This document shows, in pieces, positions 1 through 8,600 of a DNA stretch of 54,568 bases. This DNA comes from Methylococcaceae bacterium. Lineage in GTDB: Bacteria > Pseudomonadota > Gammaproteobacteria > Methylococcales > Methylomonadaceae. Below the pieces are notes generated by a model. The model was not told the DNA's origin. It saw only the letters and a list, made by a program, of their open reading frames with translations, and did not search any database. The stretch covers positions 1-54,568 of the forward strand of contig DAOUSN010000012.1 in the NCBI GenBank assembly GCA_030627205.1. The letters are read 5' to 3'. The position numbers were made by a program, and so were the translations under genes. Position 1 is the first letter of the stretch. Every line of letters begins with the position of its first letter.

Positions 1-1
1 C

Positions 2-133
2 CATGACCTAAAAGGTCAATGGAGTGGCTATAGAGAATTGCACATTAGTGGAGATTTAATTTTAATTTATAAAATTCAAAATGATACTCTATACCTATTG
101 CGAATTGGAACTCATGCTCAGCTATTTAAGTAG
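2..133 (+). CDS. YafQ-family type II toxin (C-terminal part, cut by window edge)
   Basis: The reading frame is open from the window edge to a TAG at 131-133 and gives 43 residues. They match the C-terminal half of YafQ-family mRNA interferases: an HDLKGQW segment, then a GYRELHI strand, a LILIYKI strand and a GTHAQLFK end. In this family the histidine near the C terminus (the GTH here) belongs to the active site, and the toxin cuts mRNA on the ribosome unless bound by its RelB/DinJ-type antitoxin. The antitoxin normally lies just upstream, so outside this window. The part seen shows no lesion. It sits next to the broken CHAT gene in an accessory patch. Confidence 0.75.
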   Translation, partial: HDLKGQWSGYRELHISGDLILIYKIQNDTLYLLRIGTHAQLFK

Positions 134-166
134 AACTTAATATCAATAAAGGGGTAACCAATAAAT

Positions 167-628
167 ATGATTAACACTGACCCTTTTATTCCGGTTTTGC
201 AAATCAAAGTTTCCGAAGAATTAACCGATATTGCGTGGGAATTGCTGCATAACGATAAGGATTTTTTATGCGCTAATCAAAATAAACCGTTTACGCCACT
301 GCGTTTAATTAGTGAGGATTCGCAGAAAGTTAAAACCGCCCAGCGTCCGTTGCGGTTGTTATTTATGGCAAGTTCGCCAGAAGATGTTGCGCCTGTGTTG
401 GCATTTGAAAAAGAAGAGGCGTTAATTCTCAATGCTACGCGCAAAAGTAATTTAGAGTTGATTGTTGAGGAAAGCGGTTCTTTAAACGGTTTGGCGGAGC
501 GGGTGCTTGCTAATAGCGAGTGTTTTGATGTGGTGCATATTACAGGTCATGCTGATATTAAAGACGGTAAACCTGTGTTTTTGCTGGAAGATGATTTTAA
601 ACAATTAAAACTTTACAACAGAGAATGA
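167..628 (+). pseudogene. CHAT-domain protein, 5' part only (truncated)
   Basis: The 153 residues begin a caspase-like CHAT peptidase domain. PLRLLFMASSPED (about residues 61-73) is the first strand of the fold, the ESGSLNGLAERV helix follows, and HITGHADIKDG (about 124-134) carries the histidine of the expected His-Cys dyad. Typical members then continue through a catalytic cysteine into long NB-ARC and/or TPR regions. Here the frame ends about 20 residues after the histidine, so the cysteine and everything downstream are missing. A TPR-like tail without a start lies at 1866-2063 and may be the other end of the same ancestral gene. I infer a dead peptidase, although a short protein could still be made from the intact start. 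Confidence 0.6.
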
Positions 629-705
629 TGTTACTCCTGTAAATAATCACAGCTTACACAAGTGTTTTAGGATTATTTTATTTTCGCAATAATAAAAAGG
701 AAAAA

Positions 706-1859
706 ATGACAATATATCTTCATCCCGATACTGAAAAAAAATTATCAAAAGTCTATAAAAAAGCTTTTGCTAATGCAATAGAAATATTTTCTATTTCTGC
801 CTACCTACGAGATTGGAAATGTTTTGACATCTCCGCAAATTGTGAGTCTGCAATATTAATAGTTGGTAAAGATTTTGGTATTACTCGAAAACAAGCTCTT
901 ACAAAAGCTCTTGATTGGAAAAATAATATTGGAAAAAACTGCCATTTTTATGTAGCTACTGAAATTGATGGCTTTCATCCTAAAATTCTTTTGTGGAAAG
1001 AAAATCAAAATGGGCGGCTTAAGAATTATTTAATTGTTGGCTCATCCAACTTAACAATTGCCGCATTTAATAAAAATTATGAAGCTAATATCAAAGTTAA
1101 AATATCGGATGATTCTTACGATAAAATTAGTATTTGGATTGCAACTATCTTAAGTTTTTCTCGTCCTGTCACACATTAATTTGGATTAATGAATATCAAG
1201 AGAAAAAATTATTAAAATCACAACAACCTCTGAGAAAAAAAACGGTTAAAGCAACTGGACTGATTCTTCCCGAATTTCAAGGTTTAGCCGTAGCTTTAGC
1301 ACAAAGAAAAGAGCAAATTTATGCTTACGATGATATTAAAGAAGAATTTATTACTGTTATTCGACAATGTGCTAAAAATAAAAGCGTAGTTAATCAGAAA
1401 CAATTTTATGATTGGCTTATTACGAACTGGAATAATCAAAATTGGAAATTTCAAGGAAGTGGTGTATTTCGTAGAAATTGGAAAAATACTAATTGGCACT
1501 TGCTATGTGTTGCATTAATTAACATTTATGATTGCTCTATTAATAATAGAGATCAAATAGTTACCGATAGTTACAATAATCTTGAAAACTCACATCTGGT
1601 CGCAGTACGGAAATCTGTGCTGACTTAAATGTTATGTCATTTTTTCCCTGAGTTATATCCATTATGGAATACTCCTATAGAAACTTGGTTAAAGAAAACA
1701 AATATGTGGAGAGTTAATAGAACACTAACTGTAGGGGAAAATTACATTGATTTAGCGTGTATTCTCCGAGAAACCATCGCTTCAAATGAAAATTACCCAG
1801 CTCGAAATTTAGCAGAGCTAGATCATATTATTTGGGCATATTGTAAACATATGGAATAG
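706..1859 (+). pseudogene. PLD-like (HKD-type) domain protein, broken by a frameshift and a nonsense codon
   Basis: The first frame (706-1179) gives a PLD-like module: FHPKILLWKE (around residue 90) and YLIVGSSNLT (around 108-117) are the H-x-K and G-S-S-N-L-T elements of PLD/HKD nucleases. Near 1140-1180 the coherent protein moves to another frame (1134-1628), which ends in TAA at 1626-1628. The very next codon continues in the same frame (1629-1859, MLCHFFPELYPLWN and onward). That TAA is therefore most simply a substitution inside one gene, possibly of a Lys codon. The intact protein would have been about 380 residues. Similar proteins occur as restriction or defence effectors, but the function here is unknown. 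It sits between the two CHAT/TPR pieces, as if inserted there or joined to them by recombination. Confidence 0.6.
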
Positions 1860-1865
1860 AGATGA

Positions 1866-2063
1866 AATCTAGTAAAAAGCCCTGCAACTTTGTTTAATAT
1901 CGGTCATATTCATTTACAAAGTAAAGAACAACAAGCCTTAGCCACTTGGCGCGAAGTTTATCAAATCGCTAAAAAAATCGGTTTAGCCCAAGCATTAGAC
2001 GCATTGGAAAAACTGGCAAAAGACTTAGGCGGTGATGGTTTGGAGTTTTTGGAGCAGTTTTGA
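1866..2063 (+). pseudogene. TPR-protein C-terminal remnant
   Basis: This frame is open but has no start codon and is preceded by a TGA at 1863-1865. It encodes about 65 residues typical of a TPR protein end: ATLFNIGHIHLQ, then QQALATWREVYQIAKKIG, then a final helix ending GLEFLEQF before TGA. TPR tails like this end CHAT-TPR and related signalling NTPase proteins, and a CHAT start lies at 167-628. Both pieces are on the same strand and in the expected order, so they plausibly come from one gene whose middle was lost. The link is inference, because the two pieces share no overlapping sequence. Confidence 0.5.
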
Positions 2064-2163
2064 ACAGGATTTTTTTCGATTAAAGGATAGGCAGGGGCCA
2101 AAAGGGGTCAGTTATTGCCAGTTATTTCATGTGTCGAAATATAATAAAAAACAGATGTCTAAA

Positions 2164-4128
2164 TTATACTTTTGCATTATCTTCTAAACGTTGCAATGCT
2201 AAACTGACTTCATCAACTACAGCACATTGTGGGTTAAAACCTGTTACCACTTGCTTTAAAACTCTTCTTACTGCTTCAAAATCATTCATAGTTACGTCTT
2301 TCTCTAATTTTTTCAATAACGAATGCAATTCTTCCCAAACAATTACAGTTTCTTCTGCTCGCATAATTTTTTCATGTTGTGTCGGCGAAACATTGTCTCC
2401 AATTAACAATTCTTCGTAAAGTTTTTCTCCTGGTCTAAGTCCTGTATAGACAATTTCTATATCACCATTTGGTTGTGACTTATCTTTAACCTTAAAGCCA
2501 CTTAAATGAATCATTCTACGAGCTAATTCAACAATTTTAATCGGTGTTCCCATGTCTAACACAAATACGTCACCACCTTTCCCCATTGCTCCTGCTTGAA
2601 TGACTAATTCAGCCGCTTCTGGAATGGTCATAAAATAACGAATAATGCGTTTATCTGTTACTGTAACTGGACCACCTTTTGCAATTTGTTCTCTAAATAA
2701 TGGAACAACTGAACCTGATGATCCTAAAACATTACCAAACCTAACCATAGTAAAGCGAGTTTGCTGGTAATGCTCTGGCTTTTCACTTAATGCTTGTAAA
2801 ATTAATTCAGCAAAACGTTTAGTCGCCCCCATAGTATTCGTCGGTCGTACGGCTTTATCCGTTGATATTAAAACAAATGTTTCTACTTTAAATTTAATAG
2901 CAACCTGTACAAGGGTTAAAGTTCCAAATATATTGTTCCAAATCCCTTGCGCTGGGTTTTGCTCTACTAAAGGCACATGCTTATAAGCGGCAGTATGATA
3001 AATGGTTTGAACTCTAAACGCTTTACATACTTGCTCAAGACGATTTTTATCAGTAATCGACCCTAAAATCGGGATAATTCTAAGCTTTTCTTCATTGGTA
3101 TTAATTAATGCCTTTTCGATACTATAAAGCTGATATTCACTTATTTCAAATAGCACTAAACAACAGGGATGATTTTCAACAATTTGCTTACATAATTCAG
3201 AACCTATTGACCCACCTGCCCCAGTAACCATCACTACTTTATTACGAATATTAGCATGTAACAAAGCCTCATTCGGCGGTACACTTTCACGCCCTAATAA
3301 ATCACCAATATCAACTTCACGTAGGGTATCAGAGGTTAATATACCTCGCGCTATTTCATTAATATCCGGAATAGTACGAACATGTACTGAATGTGGCTCT
3401 AATAACCGAATAATTTCACTACGCCTCACACCCTTCACCGATGGAATTGCTAACAATACTTCACTTACTTTATAACGAGCAATCAGTTGTTCTAGCGCGT
3501 TAAATGGATAAATTTTTAAACCATTTACCTTTTGTTCATGTAAGCTAGATTTATCATCAATAAATGCTATTGCTTTAAATTCATGCCCATGAATCAATGC
3601 TGAAGCTAGCTGAACCCCTGCATTCCCTGCACCATAAATAATCACATTTTTTTTACTACGCTCTACACCATTCTGTTTATTAATAACTCGAAAATAATTT
3701 TCTCTTAATAACCAACGGGCAAAAAATCTACTACTACTAATAAGTAACAGCATAATCATCCAGTTTAATGTCGGCACTGTTCTAGGGATACTTCCTAATC
3801 CTGAATAAAATACACAAGTAGCAAAGAGTAAGGCGTAAAGTGTTGTTGCCTGAATAATCGTCCATAACGCTTTAATCCCAATATAACGAATAATCGCACT
3901 ATAAAGCCCTAATTTGATAAAGACTGGCACAGCTATAATCGGCGCGGCAATAAAAAAGTAGGCTATTTCATCTACAGGTTGATAAAAAACTCCTAAGCGT
4001 AATGAGAATGCGACCCATAATGCAAAAATAGCAAAGATTATATCTACACTAATTAAAATAGCGGCTTTTTGATTTCTGGAAAGTCCTAAAAACCATTCGA
4101 TCATTATGTTAATAAACTGATTAATCAT
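2164..4128 (-). CDS. WbpM/FlaA1/CapD-family nucleotide-sugar 4,6-dehydratase (membrane-bound)
   Basis: The 654-residue protein is the usual length for long WbpM-type enzymes. About four N-terminal membrane helices (residues ~20-130) are followed by a first Rossmann segment (VIIYGAGNAG, ~162-171) and then the catalytic extended-SDR domain with VTGAGGSIGSE (~300) and STDKAVRPTN.MGATKR. These enzymes convert UDP-GlcNAc to UDP-4-keto-6-deoxy-GlcNAc for QuiNAc or FucNAc synthesis. The ATG lies inside the end of the upstream WbpL-like gene (overlap in ATGATTAA), so translation is probably coupled. With the WbpV-like reductase it forms a wbpV-wbpL-wbpM order as in some Pseudomonas O-antigen loci. 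Confidence 0.88.
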   Translation of the reverse strand: MINQFINIMIEWFLGLSRNQKAAILISVDIIFAIFALWVAFSLRLGVFYQPVDEIAYFFIAAPIIAVPVFIKLGLYSAIIRYIGIKALWTIIQATTLYALLFATCVFYSGLGSIPRTVPTLNWMIMLLLISSSRFFARWLLRENYFRVINKQNGVERSKKNVIIYGAGNAGVQLASALIHGHEFKAIAFIDDKSSLHEQKVNGLKIYPFNALEQLIARYKVSEVLLAIPSVKGVRRSEIIRLLEPHSVHVRTIPDINEIARGILTSDTLREVDIGDLLGRESVPPNEALLHANIRNKVVMVTGAGGSIGSELCKQIVENHPCCLVLFEISEYQLYSIEKALINTNEEKLRIIPILGSITDKNRLEQVCKAFRVQTIYHTAAYKHVPLVEQNPAQGIWNNIFGTLTLVQVAIKFKVETFVLISTDKAVRPTNTMGATKRFAELILQALSEKPEHYQQTRFTMVRFGNVLGSSGSVVPLFREQIAKGGPVTVTDKRIIRYFMTIPEAAELVIQAGAMGKGGDVFVLDMGTPIKIVELARRMIHLSGFKVKDKSQPNGDIEIVYTGLRPGEKLYEELLIGDNVSPTQHEKIMRAEETVIVWEELHSLLKKLEKDVTMNDFEAVRRVLKQVVTGFNPQCAVVDEVSLALQRLEDNAKV

Positions 4129-5176
4129 TAAGATTTCTAAGGTGTTTTACCATAATAATTAACGGTATATAAGCAAAAATAGTAATAATTAGCCCCCAAA
4201 ATGGATAAAAAGTTACTATAGCTGCTAACGGTAATAACCAACAAAAATTAATAAGAAGTAAGTTTAAGTTTATTTGCCTATGTGCATAAGTTCTTGCTAA
4301 AATTTTTTCTAAGCCATTTTGTTCAAATTGGTTGATTAATTGGCGAGCATAGCATTGATAAGCATGACTACAATGCGCCTGATGCCATTTTTCACCTTTC
4401 AAAATACGACTACTTAAAGTAACAGATGAATCGGTAATAAATAGAGCTAATAAAATCAACCAAGTCCAAAGATTCATTATCCCATCAAGCATAGTCTCTA
4501 AAGCGATAACCCCTAAAATAAATCCTAAAAAACCACTACAGGCATCTCCCATAAAAATTTTCGCATGAGGCCAATTCCAAACCAAAAAACCTGCAACACA
4601 AATAGCTAATAACCCTAAAATTAAACTCCAATTATTATCTCCTTGAATACATAATAACAAAGTAGCGCCAAGGCTAACACTAATGGCTTCAACACTAGCA
4701 AAGCCATCAATACCATCCATAAAATTATATAAATTTAATAACCATGCTAAAACCAATGTATAAAAAATAAAACCAAAAATAACTAAATTTATTTTGAGGT
4801 TGAAAATAGATATGCTAGGTAATTGAGGTAAGCAACCAAGGATAATCAAAATGGCAATAATATGAATGGAAAAACGCCACTGTGCAGAAATAGATTGATG
4901 ATCATCCCAAAAACCAATACCTGCAACTAAAACACTGGAAAAGATAATACTTATCAGCGAATTATTACTTAAGGAGATTAAATCAAATTTCTGCAATCCA
5001 AACAAACTGATTAAAAAAACAATGACAACTGATAAACCACCACCTCTAGGAGTTGGTATTGCATGGGAACTACGTGCATTAGGTATATCCAACAAATTTT
5101 TATTAATTGCGTATTGATGAATTAAATAGGTGATTGAATAACTTGATAAAAAAGCAATTATAAAAAATATTATCAT
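4121..5176 (-). CDS. WbpL/WecA-type undecaprenyl-phosphate sugar-1-phosphate transferase
   Basis: This polytopic membrane protein of 351 residues belongs to the MraY/WecA/WbpL (GT4, PNPT) superfamily. Visible hallmarks are the DIPNARSSH-PTPRGGG start region, NFMDGIDGFAS (~151-161) and FMGDACSGFLG (~208-218), which carry the aspartates for Mg2+ and substrate binding, plus a HQAHCSHAYQ carbohydrate-recognition loop. It should transfer an N-acetylhexosamine (QuiNAc or FucNAc, judging by its neighbours) 1-phosphate onto undecaprenyl phosphate at the inner membrane. That step starts O-antigen or repeat-unit synthesis. It overlaps the WbpM-like gene by 8 bp. The 148 bp upstream, up to the SDR gene, hold no feature I can identify. 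Confidence 0.85.
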   Translation of the reverse strand: MIIFFIIAFLSSYSITYLIHQYAINKNLLDIPNARSSHAIPTPRGGGLSVVIVFLISLFGLQKFDLISLSNNSLISIIFSSVLVAGIGFWDDHQSISAQWRFSIHIIAILIILGCLPQLPSISIFNLKINLVIFGFIFYTLVLAWLLNLYNFMDGIDGFASVEAISVSLGATLLLCIQGDNNWSLILGLLAICVAGFLVWNWPHAKIFMGDACSGFLGFILGVIALETMLDGIMNLWTWLILLALFITDSSVTLSSRILKGEKWHQAHCSHAYQCYARQLINQFEQNGLEKILARTYAHRQINLNLLLINFCWLLPLAAIVTFYPFWGLIITIFAYIPLIIMVKHLRNLND

Positions 5177-5324
5177 GATTTTGCGTTATAAATTACTTAT
5201 TTGTTATGTTGATAAACCCGTCATTTGACTAATTACATCCATTTTCATCTCAGTACGAAGAATTTTTTTATTTCCCAGTCAAAACTAATGAGTTTTCTTG
5301 CCATAACTTTATTTAAAATAACGG

Positions 5325-6278
5325 TTAAGTATTGAGATAACGTACTATATCAGGTAACGTTTGTTGCAATGAATAATTGGCTTTAAAGCCTAATTCTTGT
5401 TCAATTTTTGCTGATGAATAATAAGCTGATCCCAGTAACTTATGCTTAACATCAGAATCAAAAATGAATCTCCGTGCTAATATTTTCCCAATTAAATCAC
5501 CTAGTTTAGCTAAAATAGTTAACCCTATTAAGGGGATATTAAAACGAGGAACTGATTTATTTAAAGCCTGACAAATTAATTCATACAGTTGTCGTGAAGA
5601 ATAGTGCTGCCCATCTGAAACAATATAAATTTGCCCAGCCGCTTTTTGATTATTTGCAGCTAATAATGCCGCCTGCACAACATCATTTACATGAACCATT
5701 GAGCGATGATTATTAACTTCTGGTAATGGTGGAAAAAAACCTTGGGAAATACCGTTAATCATTTTAGGAAGATTACCTTTTTTTGAATTTCCATAAACCA
5801 TACAAGGACGAATAACCACTGGATGCTTAACATAACCACCATGTAAAACTAATTGTTCAGCGGCATATTTAGATTGTCCATAAGCGGTATCAGCAATTAA
5901 TTCACTGGTTTCATTTTGCATTGTTTCACTATCACCTACTGCCTTCACACTGCTAAAAAAAATAAACCGCCTAATCCCTGCCTGCTGCGCGGCCTCTAAT
6001 AATTTACGGGTTGCATCGGTATTTATTTGTTTATACTCTTCATTTTCTTGTGAAAGTTCCGCTAAAGCATGTGCTTTACCTGCTAAATGAAAAACCGTAT
6101 CAACACCATCACAAGGATTAATCGTCCAATTATCGGTTAAATCTAAAAAAATTGGATTAGATATTTTTTCATGATTATCTCTGACTAGGTTTTTGACCTC
6201 GATAGCAGATGCTTGTAACTGTTGTAATAAAACTTGACCAATAAAGCCACGACTGCCTGTTAATAAAACTGTTTTCAT
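5325..6278 (-). CDS. WbpV/GalE-like extended SDR, probable UDP-QuiNAc-type 4-ketoreductase or epimerase
   Basis: This 317-residue NAD(P)-dependent extended SDR has GSRGFIG (~8-14) as the nucleotide-binding glycine motif, FHLAGKAHA, SSVKAVGD and YGQSKYAAE with the catalytic Tyr-x-x-x-Lys (~133-137). Its position upstream of WbpL- and WbpM-like genes points to reduction of the 4-keto intermediate made by the WbpM-type enzyme, as WbpV does. A generic UDP-sugar epimerase cannot be excluded. An AGAG-type ribosome site precedes the ATG. The PP2C gene ends 16 bp upstream on the same strand, so the two may be co-transcribed. Confidence 0.8.
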   Translation of the reverse strand: MKTVLLTGSRGFIGQVLLQQLQASAIEVKNLVRDNHEKISNPIFLDLTDNWTINPCDGVDTVFHLAGKAHALAELSQENEEYKQINTDATRKLLEAAQQAGIRRFIFFSSVKAVGDSETMQNETSELIADTAYGQSKYAAEQLVLHGGYVKHPVVIRPCMVYGNSKKGNLPKMINGISQGFFPPLPEVNNHRSMVHVNDVVQAALLAANNQKAAGQIYIVSDGQHYSSRQLYELICQALNKSVPRFNIPLIGLTILAKLGDLIGKILARRFIFDSDVKHKLLGSAYYSSAKIEQELGFKANYSLQQTLPDIVRYLNT

Positions 6279-6294
6279 GATTAATCTCTATTTT

Positions 6295-7152
6295 TTACGA
6301 AACTTCAACCACTAACACTGTCACATTATCTCTTGCTTCTCGACTCAATGTTAATGCAATTAAAGCATCAACACAGGTTTGATAATCATTATTATTTAGT
6401 ATTTGTTCAATTTCATAAAAAACAACCTCATTATCCAACCCATCACTGCATAATAAAAACTTATCACCTGATCGTGTCTCAACAACACCACAATCTAATT
6501 TTAATTTTTCAAAAGCCCCTACTGCACGCGTAATAGCATGATTTTTTTTACCAGCAAGTAAAAGATTAGCTTCATTATCTTCACTATGATCTTTTGATAA
6601 TTGTTTCAATTTATGATTACGTAAACGATATAAACGACTATCACCCGCCCATAGATAAGTAAAATGATTTGCATTTGCTAATAGGGCAATCACGGTACTG
6701 CCAACTGTTTGTCCTCCAAATAAATTTTCACCAAATTGACGTAAAGTTTTATTTACTTGCTGAAGGCATTGTTGTACTAAATTGATAGAAGGATAAATCT
6801 CATTCGTTAACCTTAATTTATTCAGTTGGTGAATAATCATGCGACTAGCAACGTCTCCAGCCTGATGACCACCCATTCCATCGGCAACTACCCATAAACC
6901 AAGGTCAGGACGATTTAAAAACGCATCTTGATTATAATGCCGTCGATTTCCTTTATCCGTTTTAGCATAAGATTGCCATGATTTATTTTTTTGTGATTTT
7001 TGTTTAATCGTAACCACATTAGCTGGATACTGCTGATTAAATTTTTGTAATTTTAATTGCGTATGCTGTTTTATGTTATCGTATTTTACTGTTTTCAATA
7101 AATTATTACGTCTAAATAAACGATAACGGAGTAGCTTTAAAAATTTATTCAC
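6295..7152 (-). CDS. PP2C-family serine/threonine protein phosphatase
   Basis: After a basic N-terminal stretch of about 65 residues, the protein shows PP2C motifs in order: RRHYNQDAF, VVADGMGGHQAGDVAS, WAGDSRLYRL, LCSDGLDNEV and ARDNVTVLVVEV. The metal-binding aspartates (D in NQDAF, DGMGGH, SDG, RDN) are all present, so activity is expected. I start it at a GTG (7150-7152), because GAAGG lies 10 nt upstream of it. The more upstream TTG (7161) sits almost on that GAAGG. Its neighbour is a PRTase-TRSP gene of the Ter stress module, and PP2C phosphatases also occur in TerY-P triads. No kinase or TerY gene is visible nearby, so the partner is unknown. Confidence 0.88.
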   Translation of the reverse strand: MNKFLKLLRYRLFRRNNLLKTVKYDNIKQHTQLKLQKFNQQYPANVVTIKQKSQKNKSWQSYAKTDKGNRRHYNQDAFLNRPDLGLWVVADGMGGHQAGDVASRMIIHQLNKLRLTNEIYPSINLVQQCLQQVNKTLRQFGENLFGGQTVGSTVIALLANANHFTYLWAGDSRLYRLRNHKLKQLSKDHSEDNEANLLLAGKKNHAITRAVGAFEKLKLDCGVVETRSGDKFLLCSDGLDNEVVFYEIEQILNNNDYQTCVDALIALTLSREARDNVTVLVVEVS

Positions 7153-7204
7153 CGACAGCAAACCTTCAAAAATTAAAGAAACATAATTAATAACTTAACA
7201 TTCA

Positions 7205-8362
7205 TCAAGAAAGACAAACCTTTCCATGATTTATTCTAAGTGATGTTGCTTTTAAAAAAGAGGTTAGATATACTAACGCACTATTTTTTGGGGTTTCATG
7301 AACAATAATGATAGCGTCATATTTAACGACCTGAGTGTTATATAAATAATTAATAATTTGATCTTCATAATTATCCTGAAAGATTTCAGCATTCAAAATA
7401 GCATGACTAATAAGAATAGGTGAACGTGTTGTTGATTGCACATAAGTTTTAAACCCTTGGTTTTCTAATTCTGTTGCCACTAAATAAGCATAATAAATAA
7501 ATTCTCCAGTTCCTACTAATAATAATCTGGATTCTGCTTTAAAGTTAGCGGCTAAAAACGCTAATTGTCCTGTTAGTGAAGGTAATAAATTATTAATCCC
7601 TAAGCGTCCATAATTACCATTGAATAAATGCTGTTTACAGTGTTGATTACTTTCTACTTTTTCAGCATTAAAAGCAAACTCAGGATTTGGAGTAAATTCA
7701 AAACAACCTGATAATATTGACAGCCATGTAATCGTTATTCCCGTTTTTACGGTCATATTATTTCGCGTTAACTCATTGGTTAAGTTTAATAAACTTATTA
7801 CAATTACCCGCTTCAAATCAGGATTAAGTTTTTTATACGCATTAATTAAATTAACAAACGTATTACCTGTACTAATCTCATCATCAATTAAAACTAAAGT
7901 ATCGGCATGATTAAACACCTTCTTAACTGCATCATTTTCTGGCTGATATAAATAAAACCCCGTTGCATGACTATGAGTTTCTTCAAAATTAACAAAAGGG
8001 TGGTTGTCCAAAAAATAACGGGTCGTTTGACAATAAACCCCCTGTTTTTGTGTTTGTTTCAACCAAGTTTCATAAACCCCTAAACCTAACGCTGTCGCTG
8101 TTTCTGCCATTCCTATAAAAACAAATTTATCTGAACCCATTTCAATAGCTAATAATAAATCCACTAATTGATGATAACTTACTCGCATTTGAGTAGGTGT
8201 ACAAGGATAATGTTTAGCTAGCACTTTACTCACAAATAAAAAACCACGTTTCGGATTATTACGAGCAGCAAAATCAATATATTGATTAAATAAATCTTCA
8301 GTCTCATTAATTTGAATTTTTAATGATCCTGTTGGCAAAGCAATTGTTTTGGAAAAAGGCAT
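7205..8362 (-). CDS. Ter-module phosphoribosyltransferase with C-terminal TRSP domain
   Basis: This 385-residue protein has an N-terminal PRTase-like domain with the PRPP-binding loop VLIDDEISTGNTF (~156-168) and a GMAETATALG segment. The C-terminal region has LLVGTGEFIYYAYLVATE (~278) and QSTTRSPI, characteristic of the TRSP domain. Such proteins were described from genome analysis of tellurite-resistance (Ter) systems. There they sit with ATP-grasp, HAD and PELOTA-like proteins in a predicted nucleoside-like metabolite pathway. None of these partners is in the window. The gene is followed by a PP2C phosphatase 52 bp away. The molecular product is not known, and assignment beyond domain level is inference. 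Confidence 0.75.
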   Translation of the reverse strand: MPFSKTIALPTGSLKIQINETEDLFNQYIDFAARNNPKRGFLFVSKVLAKHYPCTPTQMRVSYHQLVDLLLAIEMGSDKFVFIGMAETATALGLGVYETWLKQTQKQGVYCQTTRYFLDNHPFVNFEETHSHATGFYLYQPENDAVKKVFNHADTLVLIDDEISTGNTFVNLINAYKKLNPDLKRVIVISLLNLTNELTRNNMTVKTGITITWLSILSGCFEFTPNPEFAFNAEKVESNQHCKQHLFNGNYGRLGINNLLPSLTGQLAFLAANFKAESRLLLVGTGEFIYYAYLVATELENQGFKTYVQSTTRSPILISHAILNAEIFQDNYEDQIINYLYNTQVVKYDAIIIVHETPKNSALVYLTSFLKATSLRINHGKVCLS

Positions 8363-8448
8363 GAAAATTTTAAAAAAAAGAAAAAGAAGTGCTTAGTTAA
8401 TTGAAAGTTAATCAAAATTAACCAGCTCTAATACGCTATTTTTTGAAA

Positions 8449-8478
8449 TTGAACTATTTTATTTCCAAATAATATAAT
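8449..8478 (+). promoter_or_regulatory. Candidate sigma70 promoter for the hisN-like gene
   Basis: TTGAAC (8449-8454) and a perfect TATAAT (8473-8478) are separated by 18 bp in the divergent region between the PRTase-TRSP gene and the phosphatase gene. A transcript from here would have a 5' leader of about 115 nt before the ATG at 8601. No strong hairpin or riboswitch was recognised in the leader. Confidence 0.4.
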
Positions 8479-8600
8479 GCGTAAAATATAGAGTGTTGTA
8501 TTGAAAAAATTATACCTCATTAATTTATCTATGCCCTAATAATCTTTAAATAATGATAAAGTAGAAACCTATTATTTTTACATTTATCAAGGATTCATTT

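Noticed and set aside
2085-2125. AAAGGGGTCAG-type stretch near the end of the left accessory patch, like sequences seen beside REP-associated transposases
   Set aside because: Only a short match, with no inverted partner or transposase frame nearby.
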